Shown here: positions 21,953 to 33,187 of the stretch, in pieces
How positions within the stretch are numbered: position 1 is the stretch's first letter
How the letters are laid out: each line of letters begins with the position of its first letter
Assembly (NCBI RefSeq): GCF_963259705.1
Contig: NC_081846.1
Location: 58,640,205 to 58,704,204 of the forward strand
DNA: 64,000 bases
Origin: Myotis daubentonii
Lineage: Eukaryota; Chordata; Mammalia; Chiroptera; Vespertilionidae
Direction: 5' to 3'
The notes under the pieces: model-generated
Databases searched by the model: none
Seen by the model: the letters and a program-made list of their open reading frames with translations, nothing else
Told to the model about the DNA's origin: nothing
Position numbers and translations under genes: made by a program

Positions 21953-22187
21953 CAGTGGTCGGCAAACTGCAACTCGCGAGCCACATGCGGCTCTTTGGCC
22001 CCTTGAGGGTGGCTCTTCCACAAAATACCGGCTCTTCCACAAAATACTGGCTCGACTTCTGCGCATGGACCACGAAGTTTCAATCGCATTGTACGTGCAC
22101 GCCCGCACGTGGTATTTTGTGGAAGAGCCACACTCAAGGGGCCAAACAGCAGCACGTGGCTCGCGAGCCGCAGTTTGCCGACCACTG
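21953..22187. mobile_element. Near-palindromic hAT miniature element
   Basis: Perfect 18-bp terminal inverted repeats (CAGTGGTCGGCAAACTGC). Complementarity extends inward over roughly 70-80 bases each side with GAGCCACATGCGGCTCTTTG-type sequence. A 6-bp direct repeat GTCTAT flanks it (21947-21952 and 22188-22193), shorter than the usual 8 for hAT. One internal piece, GGCTCTTCCACAAAATAC, is duplicated next to itself. The frames on the two strands give almost the same peptide because of the palindrome; neither is a gene. Confidence 0.88.
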
Positions 22188-22193
22188 GTCTAT

Positions 22194-23109
22194 CTGAAAT
22201 CCTCCTGAATTGAAAGAATGGAAAAGATTTAATTATCAATCAAGTTTGGAACTGGTGCTATAATATCAAATTAAGTCTGTTTTGTGAGTTCGAGAACATA
22301 CCATTACCTAAAAATGATGCCAAAGTCATGGAATCCCCAGAATTTTCATCTAGCAACAGAAGGAAAATTTGCTTTATCGCACATATTTTGAATGGAGAGT
22401 AGGAAAGAAAAATAATTAAAGCTTGATTATACTTGCCCAGTTGTGCCAGTTCAGTATACAAGTCATGCTACTTAATTCATCTGCCTCTCATTTTCCTCGT
22501 GGGTAAGATAGGTGTGAAGAAGCTGTTTTCAGAATTCTTTTATGTCACAGAAGTCTGTCTTTTCTGGGAGATGGGAAGGAAGGAAGAGGTGTAAAATTGT
22601 ATTTTATGAAAATAGCTCAACCTTAATAGAGAAACCTGATCAAGATCGCACCCACAGACACAACTAAACACTATAAATAAAACTCTTTAGTGACAGAGAG
22701 GTAAACATTACAAATAAAATAATAGCAAATTGAATTCAAAAGTGTATTAAAAAATAATAAGCCATGACAAAGTAAGTTTTTAGCTTATAAATGCAAATAA
22801 AGAGAGGTCAATAAAATAGATCTGCTAATATAATTTCTCATATTATCATCTCAGAGACTATAAAAAGCTTTTTATAAAAGTCAACAAGGATGTCTGATTT
22901 TAAAACAAGTAAATATTTTGAATCTAAGTAAAGGATTTTTCTTTAAAATAATTATGACTATCTCATACTGCAGAGAATACTATGCTTATTGTTAAGACTC
23001 AAAGGATTATTATATGTCAGGAAAAGGTAGGATTTTCCATTATCTATTCAGTGTTCTACATTGCTCTGGAAGATTTAGGTAATACAATAAGAAAATAAAT
23101 ATAATTAGA
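22194..23109. other. Unassigned AT-rich sequence
   Basis: No recognised feature. Confidence 0.5.
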
Positions 23110-23594
23110 ATAGAAGCCCAGAGCACGAAAATTGTGAATGGGGTGGGGGGTGTCCCTCAGCCTGCCCTGCACCCTCTCACAATCCGGGACCCCTCGGGGG
23201 ATGTCCAACTGCAGGTTTAAGCCTGATACCACACCTTAACTGGCAGTCGGACATCCCTCTTGCAATCTGGGACTGCTGGCTCCTAACCACTCACCTGCCT
23301 GCCTGCCTGCCTGATCGCCCCTAACTACTCTGCATGCCTGCCTCATCACCCCTAACCACTTGCCTGCCTGCCTAATCGCCCCTAACCATTTGCCTGCCTG
23401 TCTGATCACCACTAACTGCTCACCTGTCTGCCTGATCACCCCTAACCACTCTGCATGCCTGCCTGATCACCCCTAACCACCTCTGCCTCAGCCCCTACTG
23501 CCATGACTTCATCAGGAAGGATGTCTGTAATAATGGCCAGAAGGTTGTTCGGCTGTCTGGTCTAATTAACATATTATGCTTTTATTATTATAGA
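23110..23594 (-). mobile_element. HeliBat Helitron, non-autonomous, older copy
   Basis: Reverse orientation. The 3' CTAG is mutated to ATAG (23110-23113) and the hairpin is decayed (GAGCACGAAAATTGTGAATG). The 5' end is intact: GCTTTTATTATTATAGA ends at 23594 before T. About 23280-23480 is an imperfect tandem array of a roughly 30-35 base unit (GCCTGCCTGATCGCCCCTAA). The 67-codon minus frame is a product of that array. Confidence 0.92.
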
Positions 23595-25284
23595 TATAAT
23601 AAGCAGAAAAAGTATTATTTTCAGCAATTCTATTTTTCTTTGATATCACAATTTTAAAATGGCCTTTTAATACCAGTATTATTAAAATAGTCATTTATAT
23701 ATCTCCTACTATGTAATGTATTTAAAATTTAGTGTAAGTAGTGATCTAAATTTTATCCAATATTCATACAATTAGAGCAAGAATATTCATTGAACAATCA
23801 TTTTCCCCCTCACTGATTCAAAATACCCCTTGATCATATACAAAATGTTGCATACCTATTCTTGAATGAGTTTCGGTATTCTGTATTCTCTTCCAGATAA
23901 TGTCTTTTTTAGTTAATATCACCCTATGTTAGTTATTATAGCTTTGTAATGTGTTTTAAAATTTGATGAGCAAACCTGCCACACCTGTGGGCACTTTCTA
24001 TTTGACCAGGAACTGTTTTGAAGTTTTGCACTTTATAATTGTCATGGGGATTATTTGTTTATTCTATTGTTGTTAAGTACTGCCCAGATAATCTGGACAG
24101 TCCTGTTTTTGTTTAGATTTATTGAAAATATGTACATGTTCCATGAACACTTAAAAATTTTTTTTTCTATAGGATGCAAATTTAATCATCATCATTATCA
24201 TTCCAATATCCCCTATTCATACTCATCATGCTATGCCCCATCTTCCCATTTGATTTTTAATGCTTGGTTTTTATGCAGTGATTTTTTTTTTTTTACATCT
24301 ACAACTTAGGTGTATAAGAAATTTAACTTTTTTCTTCCCTAACTAAAACTAATTTCTCTCTCAAGTGCCTATTTCCCCAAATGCTGAAAACTTGCCAATT
24401 TTGCACAATGTGCACTCCTCCAGGTCAAATTTAGACTCTCCAAAATATGTATGAGGAAAATTATTTCTTTCTCCTCTAACCATGGTTTTCCTTCTCTTCT
24501 TCCAGGGAGATCTGGGCTCCTAGGAATGTATATATTATTCCACTCTAGTGGCAGCACATCTGGACTTTTCCATGCTCTGCTTTCATCGTCCACCTGGTCT
24601 GGCTCACTCTTCCTGTTAGCACTGGCTCTTCTGTTAAAGTCAATCTCAGGCTCACAGTTATAAGTCTCTTGACATGTAACTTATAAAACTTCTTCAAGCC
24701 TGCTGATCTAAACAATTTCAAGCTTTTGAGGGAACTTAGAATTTTTAGAGATTCTGTAAAATTTCTACATGACTTAACATTAAACATGATCAGACTTCAA
24801 ATGTGATTTAAAACAAAATAAAAACTACAGTCTTGCTGAATTCTCCTCCCTATTTTGTCTCTTCAGAATCTTCCTCCAACATATCCACTCTTCCTTAACA
24901 AACCTTTTTGTTTCTGCTAACTTGATACCTTTTCTAATACAATTTACTCTACATAATACATTCTCTTCTAATACAATTTTCTCTTATACATGCAACTGAG
25001 TCAACAGCTAAGGAAGAATATGGATTTTACAAAGCACACAAAGAAAAAAAACCTTGTTTTAATATATTCCAATTTAATCCTTCTACATCTGCTTCATTGC
25101 TGTGTTTTTACATGCATACACACATTATATCTTTTTTTTCATAGAATACCTTTTGACAAAATAAGATTAATCCCCTTGTCCCATGTACTGTATTTAATTT
25201 TAAAATGTATATTTTATTTTTTATTTACTTGACATATTTTTGTCCTTTTTTATTTTTATACTTTTTTCTTTATTCTTTTTTTTT
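23595..25284. other. Unassigned sequence
   Basis: AT-rich, with poly-T near 24283-24293. Three short frames (24369-24787) share no recognised domain. An old, unrecognisable LINE is possible. Confidence 0.4.
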
Positions 25285-25745
25285 GAGGGGGGGTTGCTTT
25301 ATTTTTATTTTTCAATTACAGTTGACATACAATATTATATTAGTTTTGGGGGTACAACCCAGTGATTGCACATTGTATAACTTATCAAGTTATCATCCAA
25401 ATAAATCCAGTACCCATCTGACACTATCATAGTTATTAAAATATTATTGACTATATTCCCTATGCTGTACTTTACATCTCCCTGATTATTTTGTAATTAT
25501 CAATTTGTACTGCTTGATCCCTTCACCTTTTTCATCCATCCCTAAACCCCTTACCATCTTTCAACTTTCAAAATGTTCTATCTATGAGTCTGTTTCTGTT
25601 CTGCTTGTTTGTTTATTTGCTTTTTAGAATCCACATTATAATGAAATCTTACGGCATTTGTCTTCCTCTGTGTGACTTATTTCACTCAGCATAATACTCT
25701 TTAGGTCCATCCATATCATTGCAGATGGCAAGATTTCATCATTTA
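25285..25745 (-). mobile_element. L1 3' end, older subfamily
   Basis: TTTTTCAATTACAGTTGACA, ATATTATATTAGTTTTGGGG, TTATTGACTATATTCCCTAT and the ORF2-tail phrase CCATCCATATCATTGCAGATG match the reverse complement of an older mammalian L1 3' UTR and ORF2 end. No target duplication is identified. Confidence 0.85.
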
Positions 25746-26218
25746 AAGTAATTATTAATAGATATATATATTTATTGCCATTTTATAATTCATTTTTTTC
25801 TTCTTCTTAAAGAAGACCCTTTAACATTTCTTGTAATACTAGTGTGGTGGTGATGAACTCCTTTAGCTTTTTCTTGTCTGGAAAGCTCTTTATCTGACCT
25901 TCGATTCTAGGTGACAATTTTGCTGGGTAATCTTGGTTGCAGGTCTTTGCTTCTCATCACTTTGAGTATGTCTTGCCAATTCCTTCTGGTCTACAAAGTT
26001 TCTGGTGAGAAATCAGCTGAAAGTATTATGGGAGCTCCCTTTTAGATAACTAACTGCTTTTCTCTTGCTGCTTTTAAGATTCTTTCTTTGTCTTTAACCT
26101 TTGGCATTTTAATTATGATGATTCTTGGTGTGGGCCTTTTTTGGTTTACCTTGTTTGAGATTCTCTATGCTTCCTGAACTTGTATGTCTATTTCCTTCAA
26201 CAAGTTAGGGAAGTTTTC

Positions 26219-26898
26219 TTTTCTTTTTTTTCTTTATTGATTAAGGTATACATATGTGTCCTTATCCCCCCCAATGCCCCCCAATCCCCCCCACACACAC
26301 ACACACACACACTCATGCCCTCACCCCCCTGGTGTCTGTGTCCATTGGTTAGGCTTATATGCATGCATACAAGTCCTTTTGGTTGAGCTCTCCCCCTTAC
26401 CTCCACCCTCCCCTGCCTTCCCTCTGAGGTTTGATGGTCTGATCAATGCTTCTCTGTCTCTGGATCTGTTTTTATTCATCACTTTAGGTCGTTCATTATA
26501 TTCCACAAATGAGTGAGATCATATGATATTTATCTTTCTCTGACTGGCTTATTTCACTTAGCGTAATGCTCTCCAGTTCCATCTATGCTGTTGCAAATGG
26601 TAAGAATTCCTTCTTTTTTACTGCAGCATAATATTCCATTGTGTAGATGTACCATAGTTTTTTAATCCACTCATCTGCTGATGGGCACTTAGGCTTTTTC
26701 CACATCTTAGCTATGGTAAATTGTGCTGCTGTGAAGAAAAGGGTGCATATATCCTTTCTGAGTGGTGTTTCTAGTTTCTTGGGATATATTCCTAGAAGTG
26801 GGATCACTGGGTCAAATGGGAGTTCCATTTTTAGTTTTATGAGGAAATCAATACTGTTCTCCACAGTGGCTGCAAAAAAATTAATAATAATAAGTACC
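26219..26898 (-). mobile_element. Young 5'-truncated L1 with 13-bp target duplication
   Basis: The minus-strand L1 3' end (CTTTATTGATTAAGG) through the ORF2 tail, nested in an older L1. A perfect 13-bp duplication TAGGGAAGTTTTC lies at 26206-26218 and 26899-26911. It is the same subfamily as 6680-7325, and a CA run lies at about 26293-26311. The inner end (GGCTGCAAAAAAATTAATAA) is where reverse transcription stopped. Confidence 0.95.
26583..26864 (-). pseudogene. L1 ORF2 C-terminal fragment
   Basis: 93 codons with [20 protein letters not shown] and [20 protein letters not shown]. It is better preserved than the other two copies and has no internal stop across this span, but only the last part of ORF2 is present, so there is no enzyme activity. 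Confidence 0.92.
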
Positions 26899-27260
26899 TA
26901 GGGAAGTTTTCCATCATTATTTTTTCACATAGGTTTCTAATTCCTTGCTTTCTCCCTTCTCTTTCTGGCACCTCAATATTTCAAATGTTGATAGGCTTAA
27001 AGTTGTTTCAGAGACCTCTTATATTATCTCATTTTTTGGTGGTTATTTTTTTCTTTTTGCTGTTTAAATTGTGTAATTTTCTGCTTTCTTATCTTTCAAA
27101 TCTCTGATTTGATCCTCTACTTCATCTATTCTACTATTGATTCCCTTTAATATATTTTTCATTTTAATTAATGTGTTCTTTATTTCTGGCTGATTCTTTT
27201 TTTATGTTTTCTATCTCCATTTTTACGTTTCCTATATCTTTGTTGTTTGTCCACAACATA

Positions 27261-28107
27261 AACATTCTACTTCCATAGTTTAGATTTTGCTCTTTATTAC
27301 TTAATGCATTTGAAGTTTCTTTATAATGTTTCCAGATTGATTCATCTTTGCTTACCTGAATTTAGCAACATTTTTATCTTATCCTGTTATTGTTATTGTT
27401 TTCATCTCCTTACCGAAAATTTATTATACATAAAATAAATGTTTTCAAATTGCTTTCATATTGTAAAGTTTTATTTTTTTCTCTGTATCTTGATGGTAAA
27501 GTAACTTTCCTTTCATAGCAAATATTTTCAAAGTCTCATGTCAAATATATTTCATTGTATACTTTTTAGAGTACACAATTTTCAATTTTCTCACATTGAC
27601 CTCTTTCTTCTATACATTTCATCAGCATACATGCCTATACCTAGGAATATTGCACTCTTGGAACATCTTATATCCTTATAACTGTAAAACAGTAGCCATC
27701 ATAGGAATAATAGGAAAACAATGTTTTTAATCATTTTTGTAAACAGCTACAACATAGCATCTTTGGTCCCCCAGTCAGCAAAGATCTGATATAAGAACAA
27801 ATGTTAATGGTTCTTAGAAATCTGCATACAGCCTAATTTTGTTAAGCATAATTTAGTATATGGTTATGCAAACAATTGACAATTATCTCTATTTTCTAAT
27901 GCTGTAGAATCAACCTCATACTATATATGTAAACAAAAATAACCAAATTCACTTCCCTTTTGGAGTAATTCTTTTTTTCACTTCCACTCATGAAATTTTT
28001 CTATCCCAAAATCTTAGCAATGCATATGAAAAGAGAAAATAATTTATTTCTACAATTAGATATATTAGTACACTAATTAACTCTATGCTGAAACAGTTAT
28101 TAAAAAC
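27261..28107. other. Unassigned AT-rich sequence
   Basis: May continue the old L1 at first; nothing confident. Confidence 0.4.
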
Positions 28108-28118
28108 AAAACCAAGAA

Positions 28119-28346
28119 CCCTGGCTGGTGTGGCTCAGTTCATTGAGTGTCATCCAGTGTACTGAAGGGTCACTGTTTTGATTTCTGGTCAGGGCACATG
28201 CTCAGGTTGTGGGCTTGATCATTGGTGGGATGCACATCAATCTGGAGGCAGCAATTGATGTTTCTCTCACACATTGATGTCTCTCTCCCGCTCTCTCCCC
28301 CTCTACCTCCTTTTTTCTCTAAAATCAATAAAAAACATATTTTAAA
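28119..28346 (+). mobile_element. tRNA-derived bat SINE, divergent
   Basis: CCCTGGCTGGTGTGGCTCAG head with intact box A region, a decayed box B (TTTTGATTTCTGG), GGTCAGGGCACATGCTCAGG, a CT-rich segment and an A-rich tail. The probable target duplication is AAAACCAAGAA (28108-28118) against AAAACTAAGAA (28347-28357), 10 of 11. It is an older subfamily than the other Ves copies. Confidence 0.88.
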
Positions 28347-28422
28347 AAAACTAAGAAAATTATAGGCTTTTCCACCTTGAGTCTCAAATGAATTCTTAAA
28401 AGCCAAAGGCAATCCATTTTTA

Positions 28423-28648
28423 CGTTGGTTTTTTTTTTTATATTTTTTGATTTTTTACAGAGAGGAAGGGAGAGAGATAGAGAGTTAGAAACATCGATGA
28501 GAGAGAAACATCGATCAGCTGCCTCCTGCACATCTCCCACTGGGGATGTGCCCGCAACCAAGGTACATGCCCTTGACTGGAATTGAACCTGGGACCCTTC
28601 AGTTCGCAGGCCGATGCTCTATCCACTGAGCCAAACCAGTTTCGGCAA
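28423..28648 (-). mobile_element. Ves SINE with 14-bp target duplication
   Basis: Full-length minus-strand copy: T-rich tail, CAGAGAGGAAGGGAGAGAG, CCTACTGGGG-equivalent CCCACTGGGGATG, box B complement (GGAATTGAACC), and ACTGAGCCAAACC. Perfect duplication GCAATCCATTTTTA at 28409-28422 and 28649-28662. It may be recent. Confidence 0.95.
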
Positions 28649-28662
28649 GCAATCCATTTTTA

Positions 28663-31289
28663 ATAACTGATCTGTTAATAGTAACTCCTGTAAAAATCAT
28701 AAGCCAAAGAAAGGAGTCTCTAATTTTTACTTTTATATACCTTTACACCTTTCATATTTTTCTTAACAAAATTAGTAGCTAAAAGCTATCATACAATTTA
28801 AAATACTTTGAGTACCTGCTACATATATGACTCTACATTGTACTCACCAATCAGATACGACCTTATACTGACAAAAAGTCCAAGGCACATTTAAGAAATG
28901 GAAGCTCATATATTGCCTCTGCTAATTGTTATGTCACTTTTACCTAAAATAAATGTTTCTGAATTGTAGAGTTTCAAAAGTCCACGACCCCCAAGGATCA
29001 TAGTCTATTCTTACAAGAATTCCTGAATGACAAAGTTGAAATGAATCAAACTTTTGGAATCCTTATTTTCAGATATGAGAGCATTTTAGAATTTTCAAAA
29101 TAAAAAAATTCTGAATTAGAATTTTTACCAACAACAAAAAAAATTCATGATCTCTATGGACCTATTACAATGACCATTTATCAAAATATGTCATGTTCTT
29201 TTGTCCATTTCCCTAAAATTCCCTTCCCTGTACCTACACTGCTGGAACTGCAACTCTGCTTTAAGGAAGATAACAAAATCCAATGTCAGTAGAATTTTCC
29301 TTTGAAAAGACCTGTCACTTTGTGTCAATTGTAGGAATTTCTGTCGATTTCTGAAGTCATTTCAAATTTGCTTTGTATTACATCATTTTGCTCATGTCTC
29401 AAATAACTGAAGATGTACCTGAAAATTTATTGGACAAGACAGCTCCCTTCCCAAGTACAGATAAGCATGAAAGGCAAAGGAGAAAAATAGTAAATGTTTA
29501 GGAGCAACTAAAATATCTAACTAAAATGAAAAAGACTTTAATATTTAAATTAAATTTGTTGTCATTATCATTGACTTTAAAATTAATAGATTGCGCTACA
29601 ATTAGCATACTGGATTTTCTATTTTCTTCGCTGTTTTTGTGAATCTGATTCATAAACTATATACATTTTTAAAAATACATCTTTTGAGTCGTTGAATTTT
29701 ATATTTATGTTGCATACAATAGATTCTTTAATTGAGTTGCTTTTCTAATAGTACATTTACATTGCATCACCAATTCATTACTTTTTCTCTAAGAGAGAAG
29801 TAATTGGGAAGTAAACCTGGTCCATGCATGTAAAATGTCATCTCATCATCTGAACAGACGTCATATTTGACTTCATAATTTAACTTTCCAAAATGATGTT
29901 TGGCTTAATTTCCAAGGCTAGTTCTTTTCTGTAACTAAATACATGTTTAAAATTGAGAGACTCATAAGTATCTACCAGTCTTGAAATTCTTCTGTCCCAC
30001 AAATTTAAGATTTTCTTGGCATCTACATTTGTTTTGCTCTAAAGCAGGACCACTGAAAGTTTAGTATGCCATACTGAGTTAGGAATATAAAGATTAATAT
30101 TCAATATATGGACAATCTATGAGGGAATAGGTCTTTTATGACATTTCTTTTCATGAGTGAGAAGGGACCTCATAAATTACTTTATTAAATCTCCTCACAT
30201 AAGTGAAGATAAATGTCATCAAGGACGTAAGCTCTCATGTATTACATATAATGTACAGTTCTTCTATCTTCCTATATTTCTATATTTTATCAAACTCATC
30301 CAATGGGCTTTACTTCATCATTAAATACGTTTTTTAAGACAAAGAAAAAGAAAGAAAGAATGTATTGAGAAGAAAATGTCTGATATTATTTAGGTTGTTG
30401 CTTTACTTAGTATATCTATTCTTAAGTTACTCTGCTGTCATACTTTTGTTTTTGTAAATTTTTATCTCCAAGGGCAGAACAGGAGAGGTTAGCTACAGCA
30501 TTGACATTTTATGTTGAGTAAAAATGTAGGCATATTTTAGTCCTTTACTAACTACCCTTTGTGTCTTTTTAGTTTTTCTTTGTGTAAAGTGATATTGCTT
30601 CTTCCAAAACTTACACATCTTCTTGGCTAAAGTTATTACCAAGCATCTAGTTGCATAAGCTAAACAATTAAAGATGCCATCCTGCATTCTTCTGTGACCC
30701 TCAAGCCATACAATTCATTAAACTCTAAATTATGTAGGTTCTACATTTTCATTATCATGCCTATGTATTCCATTTGTTAATGGTTTGCCTAAATCCAAAT
30801 AGTCTTTTACATAGACAGTTGTTATACTTCACTACAGCAGTGGCATTCAATTTGTTTCCTTATCACCATGAAGAAATGCATTTACATTATGTGTCATTAT
30901 ACACATACATAATTAAAACAGAACATATTCATGAAATAAAAGTTTCAAAAATTATTTCTCAATATGTGATGAACATTAATGTCTTCTAGTCTATTCCACT
31001 TTTAAAGGCAAAATTGATTTTAAAACATCACTGATAGGAGTTTGCTACCTGCATTTTGAGAAGAAGAAAAGAACTGCCGTCTCCAGCCAAGACTCTGGCT
31101 AATGTATTTCCTGCTCTGGCAGCAAAGAGTTCTGTGTGCTACCTATTTTAATATGTAACTTCTCCCATAAAAGCCTGCCTTTCAATTACTAGATAGTCTA
31201 AACCTATCAGTGTGTCATGCAATCAGGACTCTCCTTGCTCATGTCTCCAACCTACACTATATTCTCCCCAAATTCATGTGATCAAGCCA
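28663..31289. other. Repeat-poor, AT-rich sequence
   Basis: About 2.6 kb without a recognised transposon or gene. Frames do not exceed about 71 codons. Confidence 0.45.
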
Positions 31290-32407
31290 TCTACACTAAT
31301 AAAAGAGAAAAATGGTAATTGGCGTACGATGATACCCTTTTCATTGGCTAATCAGGGCTATATGCAAATTAACTGCCAACTAAGATTGGCAGTTAACTGC
31401 CAACAAGATGGAGGTTAATTTGCATATGTAGGCACAATGCAGGGAGGTGAAAGGGAAAGCAGGAAGAAGCCCCCTGCCACTGACAGTGATCGGAAACCCA
31501 GGGGGGAGCTAAGAGCTGGGGGGCAGGGCAAAGGCGGCCATGGGGCCGCCTTTGCCCTGCCCCCCAGCCATGATCGGAGAATCAGGCGCCTTTGCCGCCC
31601 TGGCCAGTGATAGCAGGAAGTAGGGGTGGAGCCAGCGATGGGAGCTGGGCACGGTCGAAGCTGGCAGTCCCAGGAGCTAGGGGTCCCTTGCCTGGGCCTA
31701 AAGCGAAGCCCACGATCGCGGGGCCGCTGCAGCTGCAGGTCCCCGCTGCCCGGGTTGGACGCCTCAGCCAGAGGCATCAGGCCTGGGTGGGGGGAGGAGC
31801 CGGGGATTGGGGGGATATGATGGTCCCCTTGCCCAGGCCTGAAGCCTGGGTCAGAGGCGTCAGGCTTGGGCGGGGGGTGGAGCAAGCGATCAGAGGGAGA
31901 TGGGGGTCCCCTGCCCAGGCATGATTCCCGGGCCAGAGGCCTCAGGTCTGGGCGGGGGCCAGAGCCAGTGATCGGGGGGAGATGGGAGTCCCCTGTCCAA
32001 GCCTGACACCTCTGGCGGAGGCGTCAGTCCTGGGCAAGGGGCCGATCAGGTGATCGGAGGGTGATGGGGGTCTCCGCCTCTGGCTGAGGCATCAGGCCTG
32101 GGCAAGGGGCAGAGCCAGCAATCGGAGGGGTCTGGGGGTCCCCTGCCCAGGCCTGATGCCTGGGCCAGAGGCATCAGGCCTGGCCTGGGGGCAAAACCAG
32201 TGATGGGGGAAATGAGGGTCCCCTGCCCAGGCCTGACGCCTCTGTCAGAGGCGTCAGGCCTGGGCAAGGGGCCGATCCTATGATTGGAGGGTAATGGGGG
32301 TCAACGCCTGAGGGCTCCCAGTATGTTAGAGGGGGCAGGCTGGGCTGAGGGACACTCCCCCCTCCGCCACACACCCAGTGCACGAATTTCGTGCACCGGG
32401 CCCCTAG
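31290..32407 (+). mobile_element. HeliBat Helitron, 1.1 kb, non-autonomous
   Basis: Starts TCTACACTAATAAAAGAG after A (31289), ends CTAG (32404-32407) before T, with a near-perfect 3' hairpin GTGCACGAATTTCGTGCAC. The 5' region holds two octamers in a 14-bp inverted repeat (31360-31373 and 31414-31427) and an 18-bp palindrome (31386-31403). The centre is a GC-rich minisatellite. Frames up to 156 codons come from the minisatellite and are not Rep/helicase. Confidence 0.95.
31823..32299. repeat. About 82-bp minisatellite inside the Helitron
   Basis: Roughly six imperfect copies, starting near 31823, 31907, 31989, 32071 (shorter), 32139 and 32218. Each carries GTCCCCTGCCCAGGCCTGA and then the inverted CAGAGGCGTCAGGCCTGGGC. 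In the last unit the two arms are a perfect 21-bp inverted repeat (32224-32244 and 32246-32266) around one base. Confidence 0.9.
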
Positions 32408-32425
32408 TTCCATTTTATAATTCTA

Positions 32426-32886
32426 CTAGAGGCCCAGTGCACAAAAATTTGTGCACTCAGGGGGGTCCCTCAGCCCGGCCTGTGACCTCTCACAGTCTGG
32501 GCCCCCTCGGGGGATGACCACCTGCTGGCTTAGGCCTGCTCCCTGGGGGGATAGGGCCTAACCTGGCAGTCAGATATCCCTCTGGCAGCCCAGGAGCCCT
32601 CAGGGGATGTCCACTTGCCAGCAGGGAGCAAGCCTAAACTGCAGTTGGACATCCTTAGAGCTGCTGAGGAAGCGGGACAGGCTCCCACCACCACCGCTGT
32701 ACTGGCAGCCGTCATCCTGGCTTGGGGCTGAGCAGAGCTCCCCCTGTGGAAGTGCATTGACCACCAGGGGGCAGCTCTTGCATTAAGCATCTGCCCCTGG
32801 TGGTCAGTGAGTGTTATAATGACAAGTCATTTCCAGTCGTTCTGCTGTTAGGGTCAATTTGCATATTACTCTTTTATTATATAGGA
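32426..32886 (-). mobile_element. HeliBat Helitron, non-autonomous
   Basis: Begins CTAGAGGCCCAGTGCACAAA after A (32425), and the complement of TCCTATATAAT (ATTATATAGGA) ends at 32886. The next base is G, not the expected T. It contains an octamer (32857-32864) and an inverted pair of CTCF-like motifs (32758-32774 and 32791-32806). It may form one composite mobile unit with 32887-33473. Confidence 0.92.
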
Positions 32887-33187
32887 GTGCCTAGCCAGCC
32901 TGGGTTAGGGGCTGATGGCTGTTTGCAGGCTGGTCACAGCCCCTTCAGGGTGGGGGTCCCCCCTGGAGTGCCTGGCCAGTGTGTGTGAGGGGTTCGTGGC
33001 TCTTTGCAGGCTGGCCACAGCCCCTTCAGTGTGGGGGTCCCCCCTGGAGTGCCTGACCAGCCTGGGTGAGGGGCTGAGGGCCTTTTTCAGACTGGCTAAG
33101 TCCCCTAGTGGGGACCCTCACCCCATGAGGGTGTGGCCAGCCTGAGTGAGAGGCTAATGGCTGTTTGCAGGCTGGCCACAACCACCA
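32887..33187. repeat. 81-bp tandem repeat inside the Helitron
   Basis: Units start at 32887, 32968, 33049 and about 33131 (partial), each opening GTGCCTxxCCAG and carrying TTTGCAGGCTGGCCACAGCC. The first two are 81 bp. Frames across it are repeat-derived. Confidence 0.9.

Larger units (their letters stand above)
25795..27260 (-). mobile_element. Old L1 3' UTR, interrupted by a younger L1
   Basis: Left part 25795-26218 (CTTTCTTTGTCTTTAACC, GGCATTTTAATTATGATG, CTTCCTGAACTTGTATGTC) and right part 26899-27260 (TTTTTTCACATAGGTTTCT, TCTCTTTCTGGCACCTC, TTTGATCCTCTACTTCATC) form one continuous mammalian L1 3' UTR when the younger L1 is removed. Confidence 0.82.

Noticed and set aside
21784..22239. 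Opposite-strand frames with a shared peptide as a possible gene pair
   Set aside because: The similarity follows from the palindromic hAT element; there is no independent coding evidence.
23280..23480. CRISPR-like array of about 30-bp repeats
   Set aside because: Imperfect tandem units without regular unique spacers, inside a Helitron in a mammalian genome.
31415..31924. 156- and 110-codon proline/glycine-rich frames
   Set aside because: They lie in the GC-rich minisatellite of a Helitron, where stops are rare; there are no Rep or helicase motifs.
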